Numbered from the stretch's first letter, positions 35,525 through 45,687 are shown. The stretch is 64,000 nucleotides of DNA from Herbidospora mongoliensis (GCF_001570545.1 NZ_BBXD01000008.1:765610-829609), one strand, 5' to 3'. Notes: generated by a model from the letters alone, not told the origin. Numbers and translations: made by a program.

Positions 35525-37729
35525 ATGGCGGAGCTGTGGGCTCACAGCAAGAATCATGCTGGTCAGCGGCATGCCCTTAGTGATCACTTGCGTGGCACAG
35601 CTGCCCTGGCGGGCGATTTCGCGGATGCGTTCGGTGCTCGTGACCTAGCTGCCTACCTCGGGCTGGTCCATGACGTGGGCAAGGGCCAGTGCATCTGGCA
35701 GGAGGGCCTTCTCGTCGCGGAGCCCACGAACGGAAGAGTGCGTGATGCTCAGGGTCAAAGCATCGATCACAAGATGGCTGGCACATGGCTGGCAGCCCAT
35801 CGGGCAGATCTAGGCACCCTCAGCATGCCGGTGCTCGGTCACCACGGCGGGCTTCCCGACACTCAAGACCTCAAACGCTGCCTTCAGACGGCAAAGACAG
35901 ACGCCAAGGAACAGGTCCGGGAAGCAATTGACCAGGTAGCCGCCCTAGTGCCAGAGATAGTCAGCGGGCCCATTCCGTCAATCCCGGCCTGGGCGAGGTC
36001 TCGACCCGATCGGCATGCGTTCGAGCTCTTGGTGAGGATGGTGTTCAGCGCTGTTGTGGATGCTGATCGTCTGGACACCGCTCGGCACCGTGTAGGCCAG
36101 CAGCGGCCGTCGACGGTTTCGCTGGCGGCACTGGCGGACGCGTTCGAGCGCGCTCGGACCGCCTATCTCCGCAAGCCTGGCCATCGGCCTTCCCCGGTTG
36201 ATGGCGTTCGGACGGCTGTGTACGAAGAGGTTGTCGCCGCCGCATCACAGGAGAGAGGAATCTTTCCGTTCCCCGCTCCCACCGGCGCCGGGAAGACGAT
36301 CGCCGCAGGCGGTTTCGCGGTGCATCACGCGGCCCGGCACGGCATGCGCCGGGTGATCATCGCCGTACCATTCACGTCGATCACCGAGCAGAATGCCACC
36401 GTATACAGAACTCTGTTCGGTGATGCGAACGTGCTGGAACATCACAGCAGCGTGGACCTGGACCGGCTTCCGGCGAACAGACGATGGCAGCGCCTTGCTG
36501 CGGAGAATTGGGATGCGCCGGTCGTCGTCACGACGACCGTTCAGCTGTTCCAATCCCTTTTCGACCGGCGACCTGAGGCGATGCGGAAGGTTCACCGCCT
36601 GGCCGGCTCGGTAATCGTTCTGGACGAGGTCCAGTCGCTCCCCGACAAGATGCTCTTGCCGATCTTGTCGGCGCTACGTCACTTAACCGAGTACTTCGGC
36701 GCGAGCGTGGTGCTGGCCTCGGCCACACAGCCGGCCTTCTTCGACCTGGACATCTTCCGCGACCTGGAACCGAGGGAGGTGATCACGCAACCGCAACCGC
36801 TCTATGACCGGCTGCGGCGAGTTCGCTACACGTGGCGCTGCAGTCCCAAACCCACCCTCAAGCAGATCGCGGACGAGGCAGCACAAGAACCTCAGGTGCT
36901 GCTCATCGTGAACACCACCGGGGATGCGGGCAAACTGCACGGCGCCCTCGCCAAGGTCTGGAAGCACAACGGTCCGGTGCTGCACTTGTCCACCCGCATG
37001 GCGGCAGCACACCGCCGCGACATCCTGGACAAGGTCAGGGAGTTGCTCAACGCGGATCTCCCGGTTGCTGTGGTGAGTACCCAACTAATCGAGGCGGGTG
37101 TGGACCTGGACTTTCCCGTGGTCTACCGGGCGATGGCCCCGGCCGAGGCGCTGCAGCAGGCGGCAGGTCGGTCGAACCGCAATGGACGTCTCGCCGAGGG
37201 ACGAGTGATCGTCTTCGAGCCGGCCGACGGAAACGTCTGGGGCACCCAGATGGTGTACGGCGCTGCCCTGGAAACCAGCAGGGCTCACATCGGCCCCCAT
37301 GGAAAAGATCCTGATGATCTGGACGCGCTAAGGACGTACTACAAGGCCAGGTACACGGTGACGAACCTGGAAGGAAGCGGAGTGGGGAAGCGAATCCAGG
37401 ACCGCCGCGCCGTTCTTGACTTTCCTGTCGTGGCGAAGGAATTCAAGATGATCGACGAGTTGACGGTTCCCGTGCTCGTCCCTTATGGCAACGACGTCGA
37501 ACGAAACAGCCTCCGGAATCGGCTCCGCAGGGCAGACCACATCGAGCCATGGGTTCTGCGGCGCATCCAGCCTTACCTCGCCGCCCTCCCCACACGCCTT
37601 GCGCAGCAGGCGGTCAAAGACGGGAAAGCCACCGAACTACTCGGCGACCTATACGAGTGGCACGGCACCTACCACCCCAACCGTGGAATCGAGTTCACCT
37701 ATCCCGAGCCGGAGGACGACAACAGGTGA
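35525..37729 (+). CDS. cas3: Cas3 nuclease-helicase, type I-C
   Basis: 734 residues from the ATG that gives MAELWAHSKNHAGQRHAL; the frame is open 29 codons further up but that part has no Cas3 character. HD nuclease: HSKN, DHLRGTAALAG, LVHDVGKG (H49-D50), DHKMAGTWL. SF2 helicase: Walker A PTGAGKT (about 252-258), DEVQ box VIVLDEVQSLP (D367), LIEAGVDLDFP and QAAGRSNRNG. HD and helicase are fused in the usual order. It cuts and unwinds DNA after Cascade binds. Its stop overlaps the cas5c GTG. Confidence 0.95.
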   Translation: MAELWAHSKNHAGQRHALSDHLRGTAALAGDFADAFGARDLAAYLGLVHDVGKGQCIWQEGLLVAEPTNGRVRDAQGQSIDHKMAGTWLAAHRADLGTLSMPVLGHHGGLPDTQDLKRCLQTAKTDAKEQVREAIDQVAALVPEIVSGPIPSIPAWARSRPDRHAFELLVRMVFSAVVDADRLDTARHRVGQQRPSTVSLAALADAFERARTAYLRKPGHRPSPVDGVRTAVYEEVVAAASQERGIFPFPAPTGAGKTIAAGGFAVHHAARHGMRRVIIAVPFTSITEQNATVYRTLFGDANVLEHHSSVDLDRLPANRRWQRLAAENWDAPVVVTTTVQLFQSLFDRRPEAMRKVHRLAGSVIVLDEVQSLPDKMLLPILSALRHLTEYFGASVVLASATQPAFFDLDIFRDLEPREVITQPQPLYDRLRRVRYTWRCSPKPTLKQIADEAAQEPQVLLIVNTTGDAGKLHGALAKVWKHNGPVLHLSTRMAAAHRRDILDKVRELLNADLPVAVVSTQLIEAGVDLDFPVVYRAMAPAEALQQAAGRSNRNGRLAEGRVIVFEPADGNVWGTQMVYGAALETSRAHIGPHGKDPDDLDALRTYYKARYTVTNLEGSGVGKRIQDRRAVLDFPVVAKEFKMIDELTVPVLVPYGNDVERNSLRNRLRRADHIEPWVLRRIQPYLAALPTRLAQQAVKDGKATELLGDLYEWHGTYHPNRGIEFTYPEPEDDNR

Positions 37730-38415
37730 GCACTCATCAGCACCCGAACTACCAGCATCCCCCTTTGGTCGTCGAGGTCAGTGGGGACCTGGCCTGCTTC
37801 ACCCGGCCTGAGCTCAAAGCCGAACGATTCAGCTACGAGGTCATGACCCCATCGGCCGCCCGCGGCATCCTCGACGCGATCTTCTGGAAGCCAGAGTTCG
37901 ACTACGCCATCTGCCGGATCGAGGTCCTCCAACCGATCCGATGGCTGTCCATTCGCCGCAATGAGGTCAAGTCAGTGATCTCTGAAGACTGGGTCCGGCG
38001 AGCGATGGTCGACCCCAGCCTCCGCTACGACGTGGAAAACGACCGAGACCAGCGCAACACTGTGGCCCTGCGAGATGTCGCCTACCGCATCTACGCTCAA
38101 GTACGTCTTCGGCCGCATGCCGACAGTCACGAGGCGAAGTACCGCGAGCAATTCCGCAGGAGAGTCGCCAAAGGCGCCTGCTACTCCCAGCCCTTCCTGG
38201 GCACCCGGGAATTCTCGGCCCGATTTGGCATGCCCAGCTCCCTCAAGCCGATCAATGAGGACCGTGAGCTCGGCGTCATGCTGCACAGCATCGGCTACGA
38301 GGGTGCCAACGAGACCTACCGCTGGTTCCTTGCAAAACTGGACAAGGGTGTCTTGGATGTGCCGCTGAACGGCCTCGAACTCCCCTCCTCCACCGCCGCG
38401 AAGACGCGGACGTGA
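37726..38415 (+). CDS. cas5c: Cas5c, crRNA-processing endoribonuclease of type I-C
   Basis: 229 residues from GTG 37726 (overlaps cas3 stop by 4 bp). The entry LVVEVSGDLACFTRPELKAERFSYEVMTPSAARGILDAIFWKPEF is typical of the catalytic Cas5c/Cas5d subfamily, which replaces Cas6 in I-C systems: it cuts pre-crRNA at the repeat stem and holds the 5' handle. Also seen: IRWLSIRRNEVKSV and GTREFSARF. No cas6 is present in the window, consistent with I-C. Confidence 0.93.
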   Translation: MSTHQHPNYQHPPLVVEVSGDLACFTRPELKAERFSYEVMTPSAARGILDAIFWKPEFDYAICRIEVLQPIRWLSIRRNEVKSVISEDWVRRAMVDPSLRYDVENDRDQRNTVALRDVAYRIYAQVRLRPHADSHEAKYREQFRRRVAKGACYSQPFLGTREFSARFGMPSSLKPINEDRELGVMLHSIGYEGANETYRWFLAKLDKGVLDVPLNGLELPSSTAAKTRT

Positions 38416-38419
38416 TCAC

Positions 38420-40174
38420 ATGCTGATCCAGCGACTGGCCGAGCACGCCGAAAGGCCGGCAGGGGACACGACTCCCCGCTATTACCGGAACCGCACGGTC
38501 CAGTGGGCGATCATGCTCAACCCCGGTGGGAAGCTCTCGCTGATCAACCGTGCTGACGCGACCAACAAAGCCGGATCGTCACTGGCGACCCCGTATGTGA
38601 CTCGTACCAGTGGTGTGGCCGCGATGCTCCTCGTGGACACCCTGGAATACGTCTTCGCCGTCGCCAAAGACGACACCGACAAAGCCCAAACAGGGGCCGA
38701 CCGTCGAAACGACGCTTACCTCGACCTCCTCAAGGCGTGGAAGGACGCCAGCAACGACCCGGTCGCCGATCTGGTGTGGCAGACCTTCGCACAAGAACGT
38801 CACCTTGGTCTCCTGTCTGACCTTCCGGAGGAAGCCAAGTCCTCCGACATCGTCGCCATCCTGGTGGACGGCGAATGGGCCCACCTGCGTCCCTCGGCGA
38901 TCAGCTTCTGGGCTCAGGTCGCCCGCCAGCGAAAAAGCTCCGGTGATGACGGGCTGTGCTTGGCGTGCGGCCAACTGGGCCCGCTGCTGAAGACGATCCC
39001 CGACATGGTCAAAAGCACCCTCATCCCCGTCGGTCTCGACGCGGGTGGCCGACCGAAGCGAGGCCGAGACGCCGCGTTGGTGTCGGTGAACACGGCAGCG
39101 CAAGGCCGAGGGGGAACGCTCCAACTCGCCAACACGCCAATCTGTGAAGAATGCGGCGGCTCGGCGATGGCCGGGCTCAACCATCTGCTGTCCAGCGACC
39201 AGCACCGCCGTCGCGGCGATGACAACGTGTTCACTTGGTGGCTCCGCGAACCCGACTACTTCAGCCCGATCATGATCGACGTCCCGGAGTTGAAGGACGT
39301 CGAACGACTCCTCGACGAAGTCCGGCGCGGACAGACCGGCACAGAAATCGACGAAAACCATTTCTATGCCTTAACCCTGTCGGCCAACCAAAGTCGAGTG
39401 GTCATCCGCGACTGGCTGGACGTCCCCCTCCCAGAAATTAAAAGACGATTCGCCGCCTGGTTCCTGGACCATCGCTCCGTCGAACTCTGGAGCGACAGCG
39501 TCAAATACGTTCCGCTGTGGCAGATGGTCCGAGCCAGCGGGCGCTGGAACCGGGCACGCAATCTGTACCAGCCGGGTACCGCCGTCCATGGCATCGAACG
39601 TGACCTGCTGCACGCGGCCCTCCATGGAGCGTCCCCACCTCCGAGCCTGATCCCGCAACTTTTGCACCGCATCCGCAACGACCATCACGTTGACCTGCCC
39701 AGAACCGCGATGCTCCGGCTCGCGCTCAACCGCCCCCCGTACGAGGAGAACATCATGCCGGGCCTCGACGAAACCGCCACCGAACCCGCCTACGTCTGGG
39801 GACGGCTCTTCGCCCTGCTGGAGGCGATCCAACGTCGAGCCCTCCCCGACACCAACGCCACCATCCGCGACCGCTACTTCGGCCTGGCCATGACCCAGCC
39901 CGCCGCCACCATGCGCATGCTGCGGACCAACGCCAACGGGCACTTGAAGAAACTCCTCGGCAAACAAGCCACCCGCCCCGCCGGACGAGCTCTCGATGGC
40001 CGGCTGGCCGACATCAGCCAGCTCATCGACCGCGAAACCGGGCTCCCGGCCCACCTGGACGCCCGCGGACAGGTCCAGTTCATCCTGGGCTACGACCATC
40101 AGCGCGCCGCCGACATGGCAGCCGCACGCGCAGCCAAAGCGGCCAAGAACACCTCCGAAACCCCCGACGCCTGA
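38420..40174 (+). CDS. cas8c: Cas8c large subunit of the type I-C complex
   Basis: 584 residues, Csd1 family, beginning MLIQRLAEHAER..YYRNRTVQWAIMLNPGG. It has a probable zinc-binding pair CLACGQ (about 175) and CEECGG (about 245), as in other Cas8c proteins. It recognises the PAM in target DNA. Start ATG is 4 bp after cas5c. The C-terminal about 140 codons carry a second start for the small subunit Cas11c (see that entry). Confidence 0.92.
   Translation: MLIQRLAEHAERPAGDTTPRYYRNRTVQWAIMLNPGGKLSLINRADATNKAGSSLATPYVTRTSGVAAMLLVDTLEYVFAVAKDDTDKAQTGADRRNDAYLDLLKAWKDASNDPVADLVWQTFAQERHLGLLSDLPEEAKSSDIVAILVDGEWAHLRPSAISFWAQVARQRKSSGDDGLCLACGQLGPLLKTIPDMVKSTLIPVGLDAGGRPKRGRDAALVSVNTAAQGRGGTLQLANTPICEECGGSAMAGLNHLLSSDQHRRRGDDNVFTWWLREPDYFSPIMIDVPELKDVERLLDEVRRGQTGTEIDENHFYALTLSANQSRVVIRDWLDVPLPEIKRRFAAWFLDHRSVELWSDSVKYVPLWQMVRASGRWNRARNLYQPGTAVHGIERDLLHAALHGASPPPSLIPQLLHRIRNDHHVDLPRTAMLRLALNRPPYEENIMPGLDETATEPAYVWGRLFALLEAIQRRALPDTNATIRDRYFGLAMTQPAATMRMLRTNANGHLKKLLGKQATRPAGRALDGRLADISQLIDRETGLPAHLDARGQVQFILGYDHQRAADMAAARAAKAAKNTSETPDA
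39755..40174 (+). CDS. cas11c: Predicted internally translated Cas11c small subunit
   Basis: An in-frame ATG within cas8c (codon 446) has a near-perfect GAGGAG at 39743-39748, 6 nt upstream. Translation from it would give 139 residues starting MPGLDETATEPAYVWGRLFA, the helical C-terminal part of Cas8c. Type I-C systems are known to make Cas11c from such an internal site in cas8c. The ribosome site is seen; its use is inferred. Confidence 0.65.
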   Translation: MPGLDETATEPAYVWGRLFALLEAIQRRALPDTNATIRDRYFGLAMTQPAATMRMLRTNANGHLKKLLGKQATRPAGRALDGRLADISQLIDRETGLPAHLDARGQVQFILGYDHQRAADMAAARAAKAAKNTSETPDA

Positions 40175-40194
40175 TCCGGCAAGGAGACCTGAAG

Positions 40195-41058
40195 ATGACG
40201 CGAGACATCCACCTGGATCCCACCCGCAAGCACGACTTCGTCTTCTACTTCGACATCCACGACGGCAACCCCAACGGTGACCCCGACGCCGCCGGAATGC
40301 CCCGCACCGACCCCGAAACCATGCAAGGGCTGGTCACCGACGTCGCGATCAAACGGAAGATCCGCAACATGATCACCCTGCTGGGCGAAGGCAAACCCGG
40401 TTACGACATCTACGTCGAAGCCGGCGTCTCCCTCAACTCCCAACACGAACGCTCCTACGCCGAACTCGGCCTGACCGACGGCAAGGCGTCCGAGATCTCC
40501 GCCCAACAATGGATGTGCCAGACCTTCTACGACGTCCGCATGTTCGGCGCCGTCATGACCACCGGAAAAAAGACAGCAGGCCGGGTCAGGGGGCCGCTTC
40601 AGCTCACCTTCTCCCGCTCCATCCACCCTGTCCTTCCTCAGGAACACGGAATCACCCGGGTAACCCGCACCAGGGAAGACGACAGCAAGGAAACGGAGAT
40701 GGGCGGCAAACACGCCATCGCCTACGGCCTCTACCGTGGCCTCGGCCACTTCAGCGCCCCACTCGCCGCCAGGACCGGCGTCACCTCCGAAGACCTGTCC
40801 ATGCTCTGGAAGGCCCTCACCTTCATGTTCGAACACGACCGAGCTTCGGGACGGGCGCAGATGGCGCTGCGAGGCCTCTACGTGTTCACTCATGCAGACG
40901 CGTTCGGCACAGTCCCTGCTCACGTGCTCACAGATGCGATTACGAGCACCCTCGTCATCCCGGACGGCCAGCCGGTACGGGACTTCAATAACTACAGAAT
41001 CGATATTGATGAAGCTGTCATTCCGGATGGAGTGACACTCGCCCGCATCGTCGGATAG
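40195..41058 (+). CDS. cas7c: Cas7c backbone subunit of the type I-C complex
   Basis: 287 residues, Csd2 family: HDFVFYFDIHDGNPNGDPDAAG..PETMQGLVTDVAIKRKIRN and the Cas7 RRM-like core VRMFGAVMTTGKKTAGRVRGP. Multiple copies coat the crRNA spacer. AAGGAG lies 9 nt upstream of the ATG (20-bp gap after cas8c). It is the last cas gene; where cas4-cas1-cas2 normally follow, there is an AT-rich leader and then array 2. Confidence 0.94.
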   Translation: MTRDIHLDPTRKHDFVFYFDIHDGNPNGDPDAAGMPRTDPETMQGLVTDVAIKRKIRNMITLLGEGKPGYDIYVEAGVSLNSQHERSYAELGLTDGKASEISAQQWMCQTFYDVRMFGAVMTTGKKTAGRVRGPLQLTFSRSIHPVLPQEHGITRVTRTREDDSKETEMGGKHAIAYGLYRGLGHFSAPLAARTGVTSEDLSMLWKALTFMFEHDRASGRAQMALRGLYVFTHADAFGTVPAHVLTDAITSTLVIPDGQPVRDFNNYRIDIDEAVIPDGVTLARIVG

Positions 41059-41187
41059 TCGCGCATAGATAGTCGCAGTGCTAGTCGAGATTCATTTGTT
41101 CATCCGATTTGATTGTCCGTTACTTGATAAGTAAATTGCTTAAGAACCCCGCAAGGAGCCAATGCGCAACCTTTGCGTCGGCGCCTG
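41059..41187 (+). promoter_or_regulatory. AT-rich leader of CRISPR array 2
   Basis: The region from the cas7c stop to the first repeat is markedly AT-richer than its surroundings between about 41080 and 41145 (for example TTTGTTCATCCGATTTGATT). This is typical of CRISPR leaders, which hold the array promoter. No gene is present. Confidence 0.6.
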
Positions 41188-44100
41188 TGAAGATGTTGAT
41201 CTTGAGCCCGTGAGGATCGCAACACCTAGCCCGGCTGTGAATACTTCAGCACGACCGACGGCCAGCATCAACCCTTCGGGGTTGGCGAGGATCGCAACAC
41301 GGGCGACGACACCTGGTCGGCCTACAGTACCGAGCAGTACGGTCGCAACCCCGATTCATAGCAGCTTAGCGGCACGACAAACCGACAGCAGCACCGGCCA
41401 TCCGGGGTCGGTGAGGATCGCAACCCCTTCCCTGGACGCGCTTCATCGAGGTATTCATCGCGACCAGCACCGGTCCTTAGGGATCGGTGAGGATCGCAAC
41501 GTGTTGGACACCGAGAGCGTCTCGGTCGCAGTGTCGTCCCCCAGCACCGGCCCTTCGGGTCGGTGAGGATCGCAACCAAGAGAAGGCCGCCCCCTACCTG
41601 GTGACGGTTGCCGAGTCAGCACCAGCCCGTCGGGGTCGGCGAGGATCGCAACTACGTCCGCTCCCGCGAGCAGGGCGACCTCATCCACCAGCACCGGCCC
41701 GCCGTGGTCGGTGAGAATCGCAACGGCCAGCAGCGGTACATCAGCGCCACGGTCCTGATCCCAGCACCGGCCCGCCGTGGTCGGTGAGAATCGCAACCCG
41801 ATCATCATCAACAACGCGGTCGTCTCGTGGCACCAGCACCGGCCCGCCGTGGTCGATGAGGATCGCAATTGCGGCATTTGGTGGGGCGAAGAACTCGCAA
41901 CTCAGGACCAGCACCAGCCCGCCGTGGTCGGTGAGGACCGCAACCTCGGACATGCCCTCGACGCGGGCCATGTTGCAGGACCGTGGTCGGTGAGGATCGC
42001 AACACGTAGGCGTCGAGGTCGTCTCGGCGGACCAGGATCAGCCCCAGCACCGGCCCGCCATGGTCGGTGAGGATCGTAACCGCATCCGGTCTGCGCTGGC
42101 CCCGGTCTCGGTCATACGGCCCGCATCGGCCCGTGTGGTCGGTGAGGATCGCAACTGCATGTCGATGGTGACCTCTATCTGCGTACCAGTACCAGCATCG
42201 GCCCGCCTTGTCGGTGAGGATCGCAACACGTCGACGGCGCTGCGAAGCCCGTCCGCGGTGACCCAGCACCGGCCCGCCGTGGTCGGTGAGGATTGCAACT
42301 TCGGGACGGGGATGTCCTTGGGCGCGATCGTGGCCAGCACCGGCCCGCCGTGGTCGGCGAGGATCGCAACGTGACCGGCCAGGACTGGGAGTACGAGATG
42401 CTTCACCAGCATCGGCCCGCCGTGGTCGGTGAGGATCGCAACTGCGACTTCCCCTCCTGAGGGAGGCAGAAGACCATCACCAGCACCGGCCCGCCATGGT
42501 CTGTGAGGAACGCAATCTTTGGGAGGACGATGGGCAATGATGCCCGCCAGCACCGGCTCTTCGAGGTCGGGTGAGGATCGCAACTTGTGAATCGTCTCGT
42601 AATGTCCGATTTCGACGATCGGGTCAGCACCGGCCCGCCGTGGTCGGCGAGGCTCGCACAATGTCGACACCTACGTGAAGATCGGCCGCAACTTGATCCC
42701 AGCGCCGACCCTCCAGGATTTGGTGAGGATCGCAACTCCTCTTCGGGACCGAAGAACAGCACCGTGGGGAGAGGCCAGTACCGGCCCTCCGGGGTCAGTG
42801 AGGACCGCAACTTCACACTCGACGACCCTGTCTACGGGGTCCAGGACGGCTAGCACCGGACCTTCGGGGTCGATGAGGATCGAAATACCTGCGCGACGCC
42901 GGCCGACGCGTGCGGCGTGAACAGCCAGCACCGGTCCTTCGAGGTCGGTGAGGATCGCAACAGCGTCTACCGCCAGCACTGGGACCAGGCCGCCAAGCCA
43001 GCACCGGCCCTCCGGGGTCGGTGAGGATCGCAACGCGCGCGACCACGCGTCGAAGGCGTTCTGTGATCTCGGCCAGTATCGGCCCTTCGGAGTCGGTGAG
43101 GATCGCAACCCGCAGTGGGCTGCCGTGGTGAAGCCTTCGGAAGCCAGCATCGGCCCTTCGGGGTCGGTGAGGGTCGCAACGCCTACGACAACGACACGAC
43201 CGGCGGCACGGACTCCAGCCCAGCATCGGCCCTTCGGTGTCGGTGAGGATCGCAACCACTGGGACGAGTTCCGGAACTCGATCACCGAATCCGGCCAGCA
43301 TCGGCCCTTCGCGGTTAGTGAGGATCGCAACTACACGTTGGAGACGCGTCTCCTTCTCAAGGTCAGCCACCAGCATCGGCCCTTCGGGGTCGGTGAGGAT
43401 CGCAACTCGTTCAGCCAGAACGTCGACTGGCCGTCCTGGAACCAGCACCAGCCCTCCGGGACCAGCGAGGATGACAACGCTTACCCGGGCGGTGAATACT
43501 CCAGCACGACCGACGGCCAGCACCGGCTCTCCGAGGTGGGTGAGGATCGCAACGACACACCCGTGATAAGCAGGTGCCGCTGGTAGAGGTCAGCGCCTGA
43601 TCTTCGGAGTCCATGAGGGTCGCAACGCCTCCGAGAAGCCCAATTCCGGCATGGTGACGCCACCAGCACCAACCCTTTGGGGTCGGTGAGGATCGTAACC
43701 GGACGATGCCGAGGTCTTGCAGGCGTGTGAGGTCGTCCAGCACTGGCCTTTCGAGGCCGGTGAGCATCGCAACTCCGGCACCTACGTGTGCCCTCCGACT
43801 GTGACGGGGGCCAGCACCGACCCCTTCGGGATCGCTGAGGATCGCAATGACGTGCACGGCCACCAGAGAGGCTAGCCGGAACACCCTCACCCGCCCTGGA
43901 GTCGGCGAGGATCGCAACGGGACTAGGGCCGAGGACATGGCGGGCGCAATGAACCAGCGCTGGCCCACTGAGGTCGGGAGGACCGCAACTTCGTCAACTG
44001 CGGGCCGGACACGAACCCCAGTCGGAGCCAGCGACGGCCCCTAAGGTCGCTGAGGCCTCTAGGATGACGTCGACCCGGATGGACCCGGGCAGCATCGACT

Positions 44101-44632
44101 CGCCGTAGCCGGTGAGGATCGCAGCAACGGCGGCCTGGCCCGCGCAGAGAACATCGCCCGCCCAGCACCAGCCCTTCGAGCTCGGTGAGGATCGCAACTC
44201 TGTCAGCATAATCAGCTGCTGGATCTTCTCTCCCTTCCAGCACCAGCCCTTCGGGGTTGGTGAGGATCGCAACGCGCGGAACCCGGCCGACGCTGGGCCG
44301 GTGCTGCGCCAGCACCGGCCCGCCGTGGTCGGTGAGGATCGCAACGCCACGAAGGTGCCGGTCCCGTACAGCATGGCCAGCCAGCACCGGCCCGCCGTGG
44401 TCGGTGAGGATCGCAACTCGTTGCACACCGGCCGGCTGCTCCGGCTGCGACTCCAGCACCGGCCCGCTGCGGTCGGTGAGGATCGCAACGTGTGAATGGA
44501 CCCGAGCGCGGCCGGGAGTCGTGGTGACCCAGCACCGGCCCGCCATGGTCGGTGAGGAACGCAATCTTTAGGAGGACGATGGGCAATGGATGCCCGCCAG
44601 CGTCGGCCACTCCAAGTTATGGGTACCGCAAC
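41188..44632 (+). CRISPR. CRISPR array 2, about 48 degenerate 36-bp repeats
   Basis: About 48 units with a period near 73 bp. The commonest repeat begins CAGCACCGGCCCGCCGTGG and ends TCGGTGAGGATCGCAAC; spacers are 27-40 bp, mostly 35-39. Exact-consensus copies occur at 44310-44345 and 44382-44417. Many repeats carry substitutions. The unit at 41976-42003 has an internal deletion; units ending at 41349, 44065 and 44632 are barely recognisable. Two sequence classes alternate in blocks: CGCCGTGG (41689-42660, 44310-44565) and CTTCGGGG/CTCCGGGG (42776-43406, 44163-44273). Transcription is on the + strand. Confidence 0.95.
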
Positions 44633-44911
44633 GGGAGCATTTCGATCTGCTAAACGTCAAGGCCAGTACAAGATGGCCAGTGACATTGCATACTGGCTAA
44701 AACCCTGCCTTATCCAGGCAGGCCTACGAGCGCCGTATTTGACGACTGCCAGGCGATTCGGCGCGTGGGCGGTGCGGGCCGCGACCGGCCGAAGAGCCGA
44801 AGCGCGGCCCGCGACCGCCTGACGCGCGCCGGACCGCCGCAGGCGGGCCGGCCTTGAAGACGTACAGATATTCTTCTTTTTGATCATGGTTGGCATCGGC
44901 GGCCAGGGTCG
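44633..44911. other. Non-coding spacer after array 2
   Basis: About 280 bp with no supported gene. It contains GC-rich self-complementary stretches (44770-44850) and a T-rich run near 44870-44885. These could end transcription from array 2 (+) and from the XRE regulator gene (-). Confidence 0.4.
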
Positions 44912-45643
44912 TTAAGCGTCCGACAGCGGTTGCGACTGGCTCCAGATGCGCTCGAAGCTCGTCAGGTAGACCGCTGCCGTTCCCGCGTCGCTGTTGCTCC
45001 GTAGGTGGATGACAGGCGCATCGGCAGCAGGGGTGCTGTACGCGTGGGTGTTCACCAGCACGTCCCGATCCCCTCGGTAGATCGAGTTGTAGAGCACCGT
45101 CCCGTGCAACCGAAGCTCGACCCGCTCGACATTCCGCAGGCGCCCGTAGAGCGTGATCGCGTTGCGAGCTCTCCCGGCCATGACCTCCGGCCCAATGCCC
45201 TCTTCGGCGCCTCGGGCGGCGACTTCCCGGCTGTCTGGGTCTCCAAGAAGGATGCGGACAGAGACACCCGCTCGCGCGCGTTCCGCGATCAGGCGGAGAA
45301 GCCCGGCGTTCTCGGCGAGGAACAACCCGCTGTAGGTCAGGATGCCGATCTCTTTCGTGGCGTTCTTGAAGAGCTGCTTCCAGGCGGCCTGCGGAACGGC
45401 CCATCGGTGAGGGTAGACGGTCTGCACCTCGTCGGCGATGACTCTTTGACGCTGGGCGATCTCCGGCCACAGTTCGCTCTCGGCGACCTGGAGAAAGTCG
45501 GCGATGGCGTAGCGGTGGCGCGGGTAGGGCACTCGGCCGGCGATCCAGCGGTCAACGGTCTTGGGGTCTACGGCCAGAGCGGCGGCGAGGTCGGCGGACC
45601 GGAGTTGTGCTCGGGCGAGGGTGTATTTCAGGTTGTCGCTCAC
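44912..45643 (-). CDS. XRE-type regulator with PLD-like C-terminal domain (paralogue 1)
   Basis: 243 residues. The N-terminal HTH (LRSADLAAALAVDPKTVDRWIAGRV, about 15-40) is followed by PHRWAVP, then an alpha/beta domain with EIGILTYSGLFLAEN, VRILLGDPDS and RLHGTVLYNSIYRGDRDVLVNTHAY, a degenerate phospholipase-D-like pattern without a full HKD pair (possibly DUF5919). A close paralogue lies at 47709. Such proteins are frequent in AICEs. It is divergent from a small gene at 45797 across GACGTCC repeats, which are probably its operator. Confidence 0.8.
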   Translation of the reverse strand: MSDNLKYTLARAQLRSADLAAALAVDPKTVDRWIAGRVPYPRHRYAIADFLQVAESELWPEIAQRQRVIADEVQTVYPHRWAVPQAAWKQLFKNATKEIGILTYSGLFLAENAGLLRLIAERARAGVSVRILLGDPDSREVAARGAEEGIGPEVMAGRARNAITLYGRLRNVERVELRLHGTVLYNSIYRGDRDVLVNTHAYSTPAADAPVIHLRSNSDAGTAAVYLTSFERIWSQSQPLSDA

Positions 45644-45687
45644 GCTTACCTCTCGGAACGCGGGCCTTGGGCCTCACGCTAACATGA

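Noticed and set aside
41322-44610. Several open frames with repetitive peptides such as AILTDHGGPVLA and LRSSPTTAGRCW
   Set aside because: They are translations of CRISPR repeats on either strand; none has a ribosome site, and the repeat-spacer pattern explains them fully.
44586-44822. 78-codon frame after array 2
   Set aside because: It begins in the last degenerate repeat and runs into a GC-rich hairpin region.
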